A stretch of DNA of 12,619 bases, taken from positions 1 to 12,619 of the forward strand of contig JACZWN010000095.1 of NCBI GenBank assembly GCA_022572105.1, in the 5' to 3' direction. The stretch's first letter is position 1, and each line of letters starts with the position of its first letter. Positions 5,741-12,454 of the stretch are shown in pieces. This DNA comes from Pseudomonadota bacterium (GTDB taxonomy: Bacteria > Pseudomonadota > Alphaproteobacteria > Kiloniellales > J153). Below the pieces are notes generated by a model. It was not told the DNA's origin. It made no database searches and saw nothing but the letters and a program-made list of their open reading frames with translations. The position numbers and the translations under genes are program-made.

Positions 5741-6613
5741 CTAGCGTTGCCGCGTCGCACAATAGAAAGTCGAGCGGTTCGACTGAACCATCCGGCGGAT
5801 GCCGCCCGTGGCCGCCGGATCGCAGGTGCAGCCCGGGCAGCGCGCGCCCGCGCGCCCGTAAACCGCCCAGGAATGCTGGAAATAGCCCAGCTCGCCGGAG
5901 GCCTGGACATAATCGCGCAGCGACGAGCCGCCGGCGTCGATGGCGCGCCCGAGCACGTCTCGCACGGCGCGGACCAGGCGCTCGGCGCGGCCGCCCTGGA
6001 CCGTGTAGGCCTTGCGCCGCGGCGAGATGCCGGCGAGGAACAGGCTCTCGCAGACGTAGATGTTGCCCAACCCCGCGACCACCCGCTGGTCCATGAGCGC
6101 CGCCTTGATCGGGCTGCGCTTGCCGGCCAGGCGGCGGGCCAGTTCCGGGCCGTTGAAGTCGTTGCCGAGCGGCTCGGGCCCGAGCCCCGCGAGCAAGGGG
6201 TGCGAGTCGAGCTCGGATTCGGCGATCAGGTCCATCATCCCGAAGCGGCGCGCGTCGTTGAAGCGCAGCTCCCGGCCCTCGTCGGTCTCCAGGATCACGT
6301 GATCGTGCTTGTCCGGCGCCGCGCCCGCGCCATTGCGGCCCGTGCCATTGCAGCCCGCGCCATTGCAAATGGTCAGGCGGCCGGACATGCCCAGGTGGCA
6401 GAGCAGCACCTGGCCGTCGTCCAGATAGATCAGGATGTACTTGGCGCGGCGCCCGATCCGGGTCACCCGCCGGCCTTCGAGGCGCTGGGCGAAGTTCGCG
6501 GGGAACGGAAACCTGAGACCCGCGCGCCGTTGATCGACGCGCACCAGGCGGCGCCCCACCAGGTGTGGCCGCAGGCCGCGCACGATGGTCTCGACTTCGG
6601 GCAGTTCGGGCAT
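5741..6613 (-). CDS. mutM: Formamidopyrimidine-DNA glycosylase (MutM/Fpg)
   Basis: MutM excises 8-oxoguanine and formamidopyrimidines and nicks the abasic site. The 290 residues start with MPELPEVETIVRGL, where Pro2 is the nucleophile and Glu3 the general acid. Other landmarks are RRAKYILI (Lys58), HLGMSGRL (73-80), LRFNDARRFGMM (116-127), the helix-two-turn-helix VVAGLGNIYVCESLF (178-192) and QSNRSTFYC (Arg280). The C-terminal zinc finger is odd. The first pair CPGC (259-262) is followed by another Cys264 and a longer spacer, and the usual final CPxCQ reads CATRQR, so the fourth ligand is Arg288. A 15-base tandem repeat encodes an insert after LTI (84-98). ATG at 6613 begins the conserved motif exactly. 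mutM heads a probable operon and diverges from ubiE. Confidence 0.95.
   Translation of the reverse strand: MPELPEVETIVRGLRPHLVGRRLVRVDQRRAGLRFPFPANFAQRLEGRRVTRIGRRAKYILIYLDDGQVLLCHLGMSGRLTICNGAGCNGTGRNGAGAAPDKHDHVILETDEGRELRFNDARRFGMMDLIAESELDSHPLLAGLGPEPLGNDFNGPELARRLAGKRSPIKAALMDQRVVAGLGNIYVCESLFLAGISPRRKAYTVQGGRAERLVRAVRDVLGRAIDAGGSSLRDYVQASGELGYFQHSWAVYGRAGARCPGCTCDPAATGGIRRMVQSNRSTFYCATRQR
6326..6370 (-). repeat. 15-base tandem repeat inside mutM (3 copies)
   Basis: The plus strand reads CGCGCCATTGCGGCC, CGTGCCATTGCAGCC and CGCGCCATTGCAAAT in tandem. On the coding strand they give a CNGAG/CNGTG/RNGAG-like repeat in the loop between the conserved GMSGRL and DHVILET segments of MutM. Because 15 is a multiple of three, copy-number changes would keep the frame. 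Confidence 0.8.
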
Positions 6614-6643
6614 GGGAGGCTCTTTTTTCGGGGTTTCGCCGGG

Positions 6644-6706
6644 TCGTTGCTCTCGGGGGCCACAGTTGCTCTGCGGGGGCCACAGTTGCTCTCGGGGCCA
6701 CAGTAG
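6644..6706. repeat. Three direct repeats in the mutM-ubiE divergent region
   Basis: A unit of 18-20 bases, roughly GGGGCCACAGTTGCTCT, occurs as GTTGCTCTCGGGGGC (partial, 6646-6660), CACAGTTGCTCTGCGGGGGC (6661-6680) and CACAGTTGCTCTCGGGGC (6681-6698), with CACAGTAGC following. They fill most of the 128 bases between the divergent starts. No good promoter is seen there, and the repeats may be operators or a slippage product. Confidence 0.7.
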
Positions 6707-6741
6707 CGCGAAGCCGGAGGGCGCGCTATGGTCCCCGCGCA

Positions 6742-7542
6742 ATGCCCGCGAAACCCACCGACGAGGCCGACCCCCCAACCTCGGCCACCACGCACTTCGG
6801 TTACCAGGAGGTGCCCGAGGCCGAGAAGGGCGCGCGCGTACGCGGCGTCTTCGAGAGCGTGGCCACGCGCTACGACCTCATGAACGACCTCATGTCGGGC
6901 GGCGTGCACCGGCTCTGGAAGGCGGCCATGATCGACTGGCTCAACCCGCGGCCGGGGACGAGCCTGGTCGACGTGGCCGGCGGTACGGCGGACGTGGCGC
7001 TGCGGGTGCTCGACCGCGTGGGGCCTGAGCGCGCCGGACCGGTCGTGATCTGCGATCTGACGCCCGGGATGATCGCCGTCGGCCGGGACCGGGCGATCGA
7101 CCGCGGGCTGCTCGCCCGGCGCTGTCCGGGCGGGCTGCACTGGGTCTGCGCCGACGCGCAGGCCCTGCCGCTCGCCGAGTGCTCGATGGACGCCTACACC
7201 ATCGCCTTCGGGCTGCGCAACGTGACCCGGATCGGGCGCGCGCTCGAGGAGGCGCGGCGGGTGCTCAAGCCCGGCGGGCGGTTCCTGTGCCTGGAGTTCA
7301 GCCGGGTCGCGGTGCCGCTCGTCTCCGAGCTCTACGACCTCTACTCCTTCACGGTGCTGCCGGCCTTGGGCGCGCTCGTGACCGGCGACCGCGCCGCCTA
7401 CCAATACCTGGCCGAGAGCATCCGCCGCTTTCCGGCCCAGGACGAGCTCGCCGCCATGATGGAGGCGGCCGGCCTCGGCCAGGTCCGCTACCGGAACCTG
7501 AGCGGCGGCATCGCGGCGCTCCATTCCGGCTGGCGGATCTAA
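6742..7542 (+). CDS. ubiE: Ubiquinone/menaquinone biosynthesis C-methyltransferase UbiE
   Basis: UbiE is an S-adenosylmethionine-dependent enzyme that adds a C-methyl group to the benzoquinol ring during ubiquinone synthesis (and to demethylmenaquinol where present). The 266 residues show FGYQEVPEAEKGARVRGVFESVATRYDLMNDLMS in two conserved blocks (19-52), the SAM-binding motif I LVDVAGGTADVAL (75-87; the usual GTGD is GTAD here), motif II TIAFGLRNV (153-161), motif III EARRVLKPGGRFLCLEFS (170-187) and the C-terminal YLAESIRRFPAQDEL and SGGIAALHSGWRI. ATG at 6742 is the only sensible in-frame start; its Shine-Dalgarno is weak. ubiB follows after 20 bases, forming a ubiquinone operon. Regulation is not evident beyond the direct repeats upstream. 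Confidence 0.96.
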   Translation: MPAKPTDEADPPTSATTHFGYQEVPEAEKGARVRGVFESVATRYDLMNDLMSGGVHRLWKAAMIDWLNPRPGTSLVDVAGGTADVALRVLDRVGPERAGPVVICDLTPGMIAVGRDRAIDRGLLARRCPGGLHWVCADAQALPLAECSMDAYTIAFGLRNVTRIGRALEEARRVLKPGGRFLCLEFSRVAVPLVSELYDLYSFTVLPALGALVTGDRAAYQYLAESIRRFPAQDELAAMMEAAGLGQVRYRNLSGGIAALHSGWRI

Positions 7543-7562
7543 GGTTAGGATTCTCCCGGGCC

Positions 7563-9113
7563 ATGCTACGCACCCTCCGCTCGCTTTGGCGCTTGGCGTT
7601 CATCGCCCGCACGCTGGCCCGGCACGACGTGCTCGGCGCACTCGACGAACTGCGGGTCGTCCCCGGAATATCCTGGCTGGCGCGGCTGGTGTTCTGGCGC
7701 CGCGCCGAGGGCCGGCCCGGGCAGAAGCTGGCGCGCGCGCTCACCGACATGGGGCCGAGCTTCATCAAGCTGGGCCAGTTCCTCTCGACCCGCGCGGATC
7801 TGCTGGGCGAGCAGCTGGCCGCCGATCTCTCCGAGCTCCAGGACCGGCTGCCGCCGTTCGCGAGCCATGAGGCCCGCGCCACCATCGAGGCCGAGCTGGG
7901 CCGTCCGCTCGACGAGCTGTTCGAGAGCTTCGACGACACACCGATCTCGGCCGCCTCGATCGCCCAGGTGCACCTGGCGGTGACCGCGGCCGAGGACGGA
8001 CAGCCGGCACAAAAATCGGCGGTCAAGGTCCTGCGGCCCGGCATCGAGCGCGCCTTCGAGCGCGACCTGGAGCTGCTCTACTGGCTGGCCGGGCTGGTCG
8101 AGCGCACGCAACCGCGCCTGCGCCGCTTCAAGCCGGTCGCCGCCGTGCGCCTGTTCGAGGAGACGGTGCGCATCGAGATGGACCTGCGCATGGAGGCGGC
8201 GGCCGCCTCGGAGCTGGCCGACAACTTCGCCGAAGACCCCAGTTACAGCACCCCGCCCATCGATTGGCAGCGCACCTCGCGCCGGGTGCTGACTATGGGT
8301 CAGGTCGGCGGCATACCGCTCGACGACCGCGCGGCGCTGCTGGCCGCCGGCCACGACCTGCGCGAGGTGCTGACCAAGGCGGCCGCCATCTTCTTCAAGC
8401 AGGCCTTCCGCGACGGCTTCTTCCACGGCGACCAGCACCCGGGCAACATGTTCGTCGACGAGGCCGGCAATATCGTCGCCGTCGATTTCGGCATCATGGG
8501 CCGGCTCGACCGCAAGACGCGGACCTTCCTGGCCGAGATGTTGCTGGCGCTGCTGGCGCGCGATTACCGGCGTCTGGCCGAGATCCACCTCGAGGCCGGC
8601 TACCTGCCCGCCGGCCAGCCGCACGACCTCTTCGCCCAGGCGCTACGCTCGATCTCGGAGCCGGTCTTCGACCGGCCGCTCCAGGAGATCTCCTTCGCCC
8701 GCCTGCTCGCCCGGATGCTGCAGCTCAGCGAATCCTTCGACCTGCCGGTCCAACCGCAGCTCCTGCTTCTGCAGAAGAACATGATGATGGCCGAGGGGGT
8801 GAGCCGCCGGCTCGATCCGGAGCTCAACATCTGGACCCTGGCCGAGCCGCTGATCGAGGCCTGGGTAGTCGAAAACCGTGGGCCCGAGGCCCGCGCGCGC
8901 GGGGTGATCCAGGACCTGGGGCGGACCTTCGAGAGCCTGCCGCGGTTGGTGGCCGACGTGGAGCAGGTGGCCGCCGACCTGACCTCGGGCGGCCTGCGCC
9001 TGCACCCCGAGAGCCTGGAGGCCCTGAATAGCCAGGGTGCCCAGCGAAGCGCGCGCTGGGCCCTCTGGATCGCGCTCCTGGCGCTCGCCGTCGCCGCGCT
9101 GGCTGCTTTTTAA
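7563..9113 (+). CDS. ubiB: Atypical ABC1/ADCK-type kinase UbiB, ubiquinone biosynthesis
   Basis: UbiB belongs to the ADCK/COQ8 family of atypical kinase/ATPases needed for ubiquinone synthesis at the inner membrane. In 516 residues the family motifs are present: the KxGQ motif KLGQ (69-72), the alanine-rich loop SAASIAQVH (129-137), the nucleotide lysine AVKVLRPG (Lys155), the ExD motif EMD (205-207), HGDQHPGNMF (288-297) with Asp290 and Asn295, and VDFGIMGRL with the DFG Asp308. A hydrophobic C-terminal segment WALWIALLALAVAALAAF (499-516) is one membrane anchor, whereas the E. coli protein has two. The start at 7563 leaves 20 bases after ubiE. The last codons and the stop lie in a 26-base tandem duplication. 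Confidence 0.95.
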   Translation: MLRTLRSLWRLAFIARTLARHDVLGALDELRVVPGISWLARLVFWRRAEGRPGQKLARALTDMGPSFIKLGQFLSTRADLLGEQLAADLSELQDRLPPFASHEARATIEAELGRPLDELFESFDDTPISAASIAQVHLAVTAAEDGQPAQKSAVKVLRPGIERAFERDLELLYWLAGLVERTQPRLRRFKPVAAVRLFEETVRIEMDLRMEAAAASELADNFAEDPSYSTPPIDWQRTSRRVLTMGQVGGIPLDDRAALLAAGHDLREVLTKAAAIFFKQAFRDGFFHGDQHPGNMFVDEAGNIVAVDFGIMGRLDRKTRTFLAEMLLALLARDYRRLAEIHLEAGYLPAGQPHDLFAQALRSISEPVFDRPLQEISFARLLARMLQLSESFDLPVQPQLLLLQKNMMMAEGVSRRLDPELNIWTLAEPLIEAWVVENRGPEARARGVIQDLGRTFESLPRLVADVEQVAADLTSGGLRLHPESLEALNSQGAQRSARWALWIALLALAVAALAAF

Positions 9114-9141
9114 CGATCGCCGCGCTGGCGGCGTTTTAACG
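9091..9141 (+). repeat. 26-base tandem duplication spanning the ubiB stop
   Basis: TCGCCGCGCTGGCTGCTTTT plus TAACG (9091-9115) is followed one base later by a copy with two differences, TCGCCGCGCTGGCGGCGTTT plus TAACG (9117-9141). The first copy encodes the last UbiB residues and its TAA stop; the second is untranslated. Confidence 0.85.
9118..9137 (+). terminator. Intrinsic terminator of the ubiE-ubiB operon
   Basis: CGCCGC (9118-9123), loop GCTG and GCGGCG (9128-9133) form a perfect 6-base-pair G+C stem followed directly by TTTT. It begins 5 bases after the ubiB stop. The two bases that differ from the first copy of the duplication are the ones that complete the stem. The stem is short, so termination may be partial. 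Confidence 0.5.
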
Positions 9142-9243
9142 GGGGATTAGGAAAGTTTCGCCACCACTTCGGGCGCCGAGCCTTGCCAGGACACGGCCCG
9201 GCCCTTACCTTATCTACGACGACGAACCGTGAAATAGGGCGAA

Positions 9244-10470
9244 ATGACAGTCCTCGCCGGAAAACGCATCCTGCTGGTGGTCTCGGGCGGCATCGCCGCG
9301 TACAAGACCCTGGAGCTGATCCGCCGCCTGCGCGAGCGGGCGGCGAGCGTGCGCTGCGTGCTGACCGCGGGCGGCGCCCAGTTCGTGACGCCCTTGTCGC
9401 TGGCGGCCTTGAGCGAGCAGAAGGTCCACAGCGAGCTGTTCTCGCTCATCGAGGAATCGGAGATGGGCCACATCCGCCTGTCGCGCGAGGCGGATCTCGT
9501 CGTGGTCGCGCCGGCGAGCGCCGATTTGCTCGCCAAGATGGCCCACGGCCGGGCCGACGACCTGGCCTCGACGGTACTGCTGGCGACCGACAAGTCCATA
9601 CTGGTGGCGCCCGCCATGAACGTACGCATGTGGGAGCACGCCGCCACCCAAGCCAATCTGAAGACCCTGGCCGAACGGGGTGTACGTGTCGTCGGGCCCA
9701 ACGAGGGCGACATGGCCTGTGGCGAGTACGGCATGGGCCGCATGGCCGAGGCGGACCAGATCCTGGCCGCCATCGAGGGCTTTTTCGCGGTCGATGCGCG
9801 CTTGAGCGGCCGGCGCGCGCTGGTCACCAGCGGCCCCACCTACGAGGCGATCGACCCGGTGCGCTATCTCGCCAACCGCTCCTCGGGCCGCCAGGGCCAC
9901 GCCGTCGCCCAGGCGCTGGCGCGCCTCGGCGCCGAGACGACGCTGGTCACCGGGCCGAGCCATCTCGCCGACCCGGCCGGGATCGAGGTGGTGCACATCG
10001 AATCGGCCGCGGAGATGCTGAACGCCTGCCGCGAGGCGCTGCCCGTGGACGTGGCGGTCTGCGCCGCGGCGGTCTCCGACTGGCGCGTGGCCGAGGTCAG
10101 CGCGCAGAAGCTGAAGAAGAACGGCGGCGCCCCGCCCAGCCTCGATCTGGTCACCAATCCGGACATCCTGGCCAGCCTCGCCGGCGCCGGCAACGCGCGC
10201 CCGCGCCTCGTCATCGGCTTCGCCGCCGAGACCGAGAACGTCATCGAGCACGCCCGGTCCAAGCTCGAAGCCAAGGGCTGCGACTGGATCCTGGCCAACG
10301 ACGTTTCGCCCGGCACCGGCACCTTCGGCGGGGCCGAGAACACCATCCACCTGATCGATGGCAGCGGCGCCAGCGCCTGGGCGCGCATGACCAAGGAAGC
10401 GGTGGCCGAGAAGCTCGCCGAGCGCATCGCCGATCACCTGGAGACCCCGGCCGGGAGCGGCGGCGAATGA
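9244..10470 (+). CDS. coaBC: Bifunctional phosphopantothenoylcysteine decarboxylase / phosphopantothenate-cysteine ligase CoaBC
   Basis: CoaBC couples 4'-phosphopantothenate to cysteine with CTP, then decarboxylates the product to 4'-phosphopantetheine, two steps of coenzyme A synthesis. The 408 residues hold the flavin-dependent CoaC domain (1-185): GGIAAYK (15-21), catalytic His76 in MGHIRLS, PAMNVRMW (123-130, Asn126) and MACGEYGMGRMAE with Cys159. The CoaB domain (from 190) has ALVTSGPTYEAIDPVRYLANRSSGRQGH with Asn211, AAVSDWR and the KLKKNGG lysine (Lys289), then DILA and FAAETEN. ATG at 9244 has only a weak AGGG upstream. The stop overlaps the dut start (ATGA), so the two genes are translationally coupled. 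No clear promoter was found in the preceding 100 bases. Confidence 0.96.
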   Translation: MTVLAGKRILLVVSGGIAAYKTLELIRRLRERAASVRCVLTAGGAQFVTPLSLAALSEQKVHSELFSLIEESEMGHIRLSREADLVVVAPASADLLAKMAHGRADDLASTVLLATDKSILVAPAMNVRMWEHAATQANLKTLAERGVRVVGPNEGDMACGEYGMGRMAEADQILAAIEGFFAVDARLSGRRALVTSGPTYEAIDPVRYLANRSSGRQGHAVAQALARLGAETTLVTGPSHLADPAGIEVVHIESAAEMLNACREALPVDVAVCAAAVSDWRVAEVSAQKLKKNGGAPPSLDLVTNPDILASLAGAGNARPRLVIGFAAETENVIEHARSKLEAKGCDWILANDVSPGTGTFGGAENTIHLIDGSGASAWARMTKEAVAEKLAERIADHLETPAGSGGE

Positions 10471-10946
10471 GCCGGCGCGAGGTGCCCCTGCAGCGCCTGC
10501 CCCACGGCGCCGGCCTGGCGCTGCCCGACTACGCCACCGAGCTGAGCGCCGGCGTCGACCTGCTGGCGGCGATCGAGGCGGACGTGGTCCTGCAACCGGG
10601 CGAGCGCAAGCTGATCCCCAGCGGCATCGCCATCGCGCTGCCCGCCGGCACCGAGGCCCAGGTCCGGCCGCGCTCGGGCCTGGCGCTCGAGCACGGGGTC
10701 ACGGTGCTCAACGCGCCGGGCACGATCGATGCCGATTACCGCGGCGAGGTCGGCGTGATCCTGATCAACCACGGCGACGCGCCCTTCACCGTGACCCGCG
10801 GCGCGCGCATCGCCCAGATGGTGATCGCGCCGGTCACTCAGGCGAGCTGGCGCGAGGTCGAGCGCCTCGAGGACAGCGCGCGCGGCGCCGGCGGCTTCGG
10901 CTCGACCGGATCGGCCGCGCGCAAGGCGGGCACCGGAGGCGTCTGA
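10467..10946 (+). CDS. dut: Deoxyuridine 5'-triphosphate nucleotidohydrolase (dUTPase)
   Basis: dUTPase hydrolyses dUTP to dUMP and diphosphate, keeping uracil out of DNA and feeding dTMP synthesis. The 159 residues contain all five trimeric dUTPase motifs: AGVDLLA (28-34), PRSGLA (68-73), GTIDADYRGEVGV (85-97, with the catalytic Asp), RIAQMVI (114-120) and the C-terminal lid RGAGGFGSTG (139-148). The length is normal, with a short basic tail. The ATG at 10467 overlaps the coaBC stop by four bases and has GGGAG upstream. The gene pairs with coaBC in many proteobacteria. The Rrf2 regulator starts 5 bases after its stop. Confidence 0.97.
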   Translation: MSRREVPLQRLPHGAGLALPDYATELSAGVDLLAAIEADVVLQPGERKLIPSGIAIALPAGTEAQVRPRSGLALEHGVTVLNAPGTIDADYRGEVGVILINHGDAPFTVTRGARIAQMVIAPVTQASWREVERLEDSARGAGGFGSTGSAARKAGTGGV

Positions 10947-10951
10947 GAACC

Positions 10952-11407
10952 ATGCTGCGTCTGTCGAAAAAGCTGCTCTTCGCCATCGAGGCCGTGGTCG
11001 ACATCGCCTACCACGCCGGGCCCGGCCCGGTGCGCTCGACCGATATCTCGCGGCGCCAGGGAATCCCGCGGCGCTACCTGGAGCAGGTGCTCCAGGAGTT
11101 GGTGCGCAAGGACGTCCTCTCGGGCCAGCGCGGCCCGCGCGGCGGTTACCGCCTGGCGCGCGAGCGCCGGCGCATCACCATGGGCGAGATCGTGCGCATC
11201 GTGCGCGAACTGGAAGGCACCGGCGACCCGGCGAGCGAGCCCGACGGTTCGGAGATCGGCGTCAAGGTGGTGCGCCCGATCTGGATCGAGATGCAGCGCG
11301 AGGTCATGGAGCGCTTCGACGCCATGACGATCGAGGAGCTGTGCAACCGGGCGCGCGAGCGGAACATCGCCAGCGAAGCCGCCAAGGTCCCCGACTTCAG
11401 CATCTGA
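10952..11407 (+). CDS. Rrf2-family transcriptional regulator, possibly cysteine-responsive
   Basis: Rrf2 proteins are small dimeric winged-helix regulators. The 151 residues begin LSKKLLFAIEAVVDIAYHAG and carry the family signature DISRRQGIPRRYLEQVLQELVRKDVL (31-56, in two helices) followed by the wing GPRGGYRLAR (61-70) and ITMGEIVRIVRELEG. Iron-sulfur members such as IscR and NsrR have three cysteines around residues 90-110; here that region (GDPASEPDGSEIGVK) has none and the only cysteine is Cys131, so a cluster of that kind is unlikely. It lies 5 bases after dut and 45 before cysK in one orientation. By analogy with CymR, the Rrf2 regulator that partners with CysK in Firmicutes, control of cysteine synthesis is a reasonable inference but is unproven. 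Confidence 0.88.
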   Translation: MLRLSKKLLFAIEAVVDIAYHAGPGPVRSTDISRRQGIPRRYLEQVLQELVRKDVLSGQRGPRGGYRLARERRRITMGEIVRIVRELEGTGDPASEPDGSEIGVKVVRPIWIEMQREVMERFDAMTIEELCNRARERNIASEAAKVPDFSI

Positions 11408-11452
11408 CCATGGTGAATCGAGTCGACCATCGCGCAGCCGGGAAAGCGTCTC

Positions 11453-12436
11453 ATGCCTGAGCCGCTGCGCGCCCCGGCCCCGGCGGCCCCCGGAGAGTTC
11501 CGCGGCCGGATCTACGACTCCATCCTCGGGACCATCGGGGCGACGCCGCTGGTGCGCCTGTCCAAACTGGCCGCCGCCCACCGCGTCGAGGCCGACATCC
11601 TCGGCAAGTGCGAATTCTTCAATCCGCTGTCCTCGGTCAAGGACCGCATCGGCCTCTCCATGATCGAGGCGCTCGAGGCGGAGGGAAAGATCGGCCCCGA
11701 GACCGTGATCGTCGAGCCGACCAGCGGCAACACCGGCATCGCGCTCGCCTTCGTCTGCGCCGCCAAGGGCTACCGCCTGATCCTGACCATGCCCGAGACC
11801 ATGTCGGTCGAGCGGCGCAGGATGCTGCGCCTGCTGGGCGCCGAGCTGGTGCTGACCGACGGCGAGCAAGGCATGGCCGGGGCCGTGGCCATGGCGGAGA
11901 AGCTGCTCGCGGACCTGCGCGACGCGGTCATGCCGCAGCAGTTCAACAACCCGGCCAACCCGGCGATCCACCGCCTGACCACCGCCGAGGAGATCTGGAA
12001 GGATACCGGCGGGGCCGTCGACGTCGTGGTCAGCGGCATCGGCACGGGCGGGACGCTGACCGGCGCCGGCGCCGCGCTCAAGGCCTACAAGCCCGAGGTC
12101 CGGATGGTCGCGGTGGAGCCGGAGGACAGTCCGGTGCTCGCCGGCGGGCCGCCGGGCGCGCACAAGATCCAAGGCATCGGCGCCGGCTTTATTCCGGAGG
12201 TCCTGGACATCGCGCTCATCGACGAAGTCATCGGGATCGGCAACGACACGGCCTTCACCGTAGCCCGCGAGGCCGCCAGGATCGAGGGCGTGCCGGTCGG
12301 CATCTCCTCGGGCGCGGCGCTGGCCGCGGCGCTCGAGGTGGGCGCCCGGCCCGGCATGACGGGCAAGATGATCGTCGCCATCCTGCCCTCCTTCGCCGAG
12401 CGCTATCTCACGACGGACCTGTTCGAGGGCATGTAA
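11453..12436 (+). CDS. cysK: Cysteine synthase (O-acetylserine sulfhydrylase)
   Basis: This PLP enzyme makes L-cysteine from O-acetylserine and sulfide. The 327 residues show IGATPLVRLSKL (28-39), the PLP-lysine motif SSVKDRIG with Lys63, the substrate loop PTSGNTGI (89-96), MPETMSVERRRMLRLLGAEL (113-132), QFNNPANPAIH (163-173), the phosphate-binding GIGTGGTLTG (195-204), and GISSGAAL (283-290), which contacts the pyridine ring. The end ILPSFAERYLTTDLFEGM is typical of CysK. The N-terminus has about 15 extra Pro/Ala-rich residues before the conserved part. ATG at 11453 has GGGAAAG upstream. It closes the coaBC-dut-rrf2 cluster, and its TAA stop is the first codon of a repeated 19-base motif. 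A cystathionine beta-synthase-type role is less likely from the length. Confidence 0.95.
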   Translation: MPEPLRAPAPAAPGEFRGRIYDSILGTIGATPLVRLSKLAAAHRVEADILGKCEFFNPLSSVKDRIGLSMIEALEAEGKIGPETVIVEPTSGNTGIALAFVCAAKGYRLILTMPETMSVERRRMLRLLGAELVLTDGEQGMAGAVAMAEKLLADLRDAVMPQQFNNPANPAIHRLTTAEEIWKDTGGAVDVVVSGIGTGGTLTGAGAALKAYKPEVRMVAVEPEDSPVLAGGPPGAHKIQGIGAGFIPEVLDIALIDEVIGIGNDTAFTVAREAARIEGVPVGISSGAALAAALEVGARPGMTGKMIVAILPSFAERYLTTDLFEGM

Positions 12437-12452
12437 TACCAAGGAGCGTTGA
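12434..12452 (+). repeat. 19-base motif at the cysK stop codon (copy 2)
   Basis: TAATACCAAGGAGCGTTGA starts with the cysK stop TAA and matches 18 of 19 bases with the sequence starting at the dnaA stop. Here it is followed by TA and an ATG at ideal distance from AAGGAG, and then by the long inverted repeat. Confidence 0.75.
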
Positions 12453-12454
12453 TA

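Noticed and set aside
7566..8624. Minus-strand open frame opposite ubiB
   Set aside because: It is a compositional shadow of ubiB; the plus-strand frame has all family motifs.
9183..9215. Promoter for coaBC (TTGCCA ... TACCTT or TTATCT)
   Set aside because: Either the -10 is poor at 17-base spacing or the spacing is about 21 bases. Not strong enough to list.
11410..11460. Leader peptide before cysK (a 16-codon frame starting ATGGTGAATCG)
   Set aside because: It has no ribosome-binding site, no cysteine or regulatory codons and no attenuator-like hairpins, and it overlaps the cysK start.
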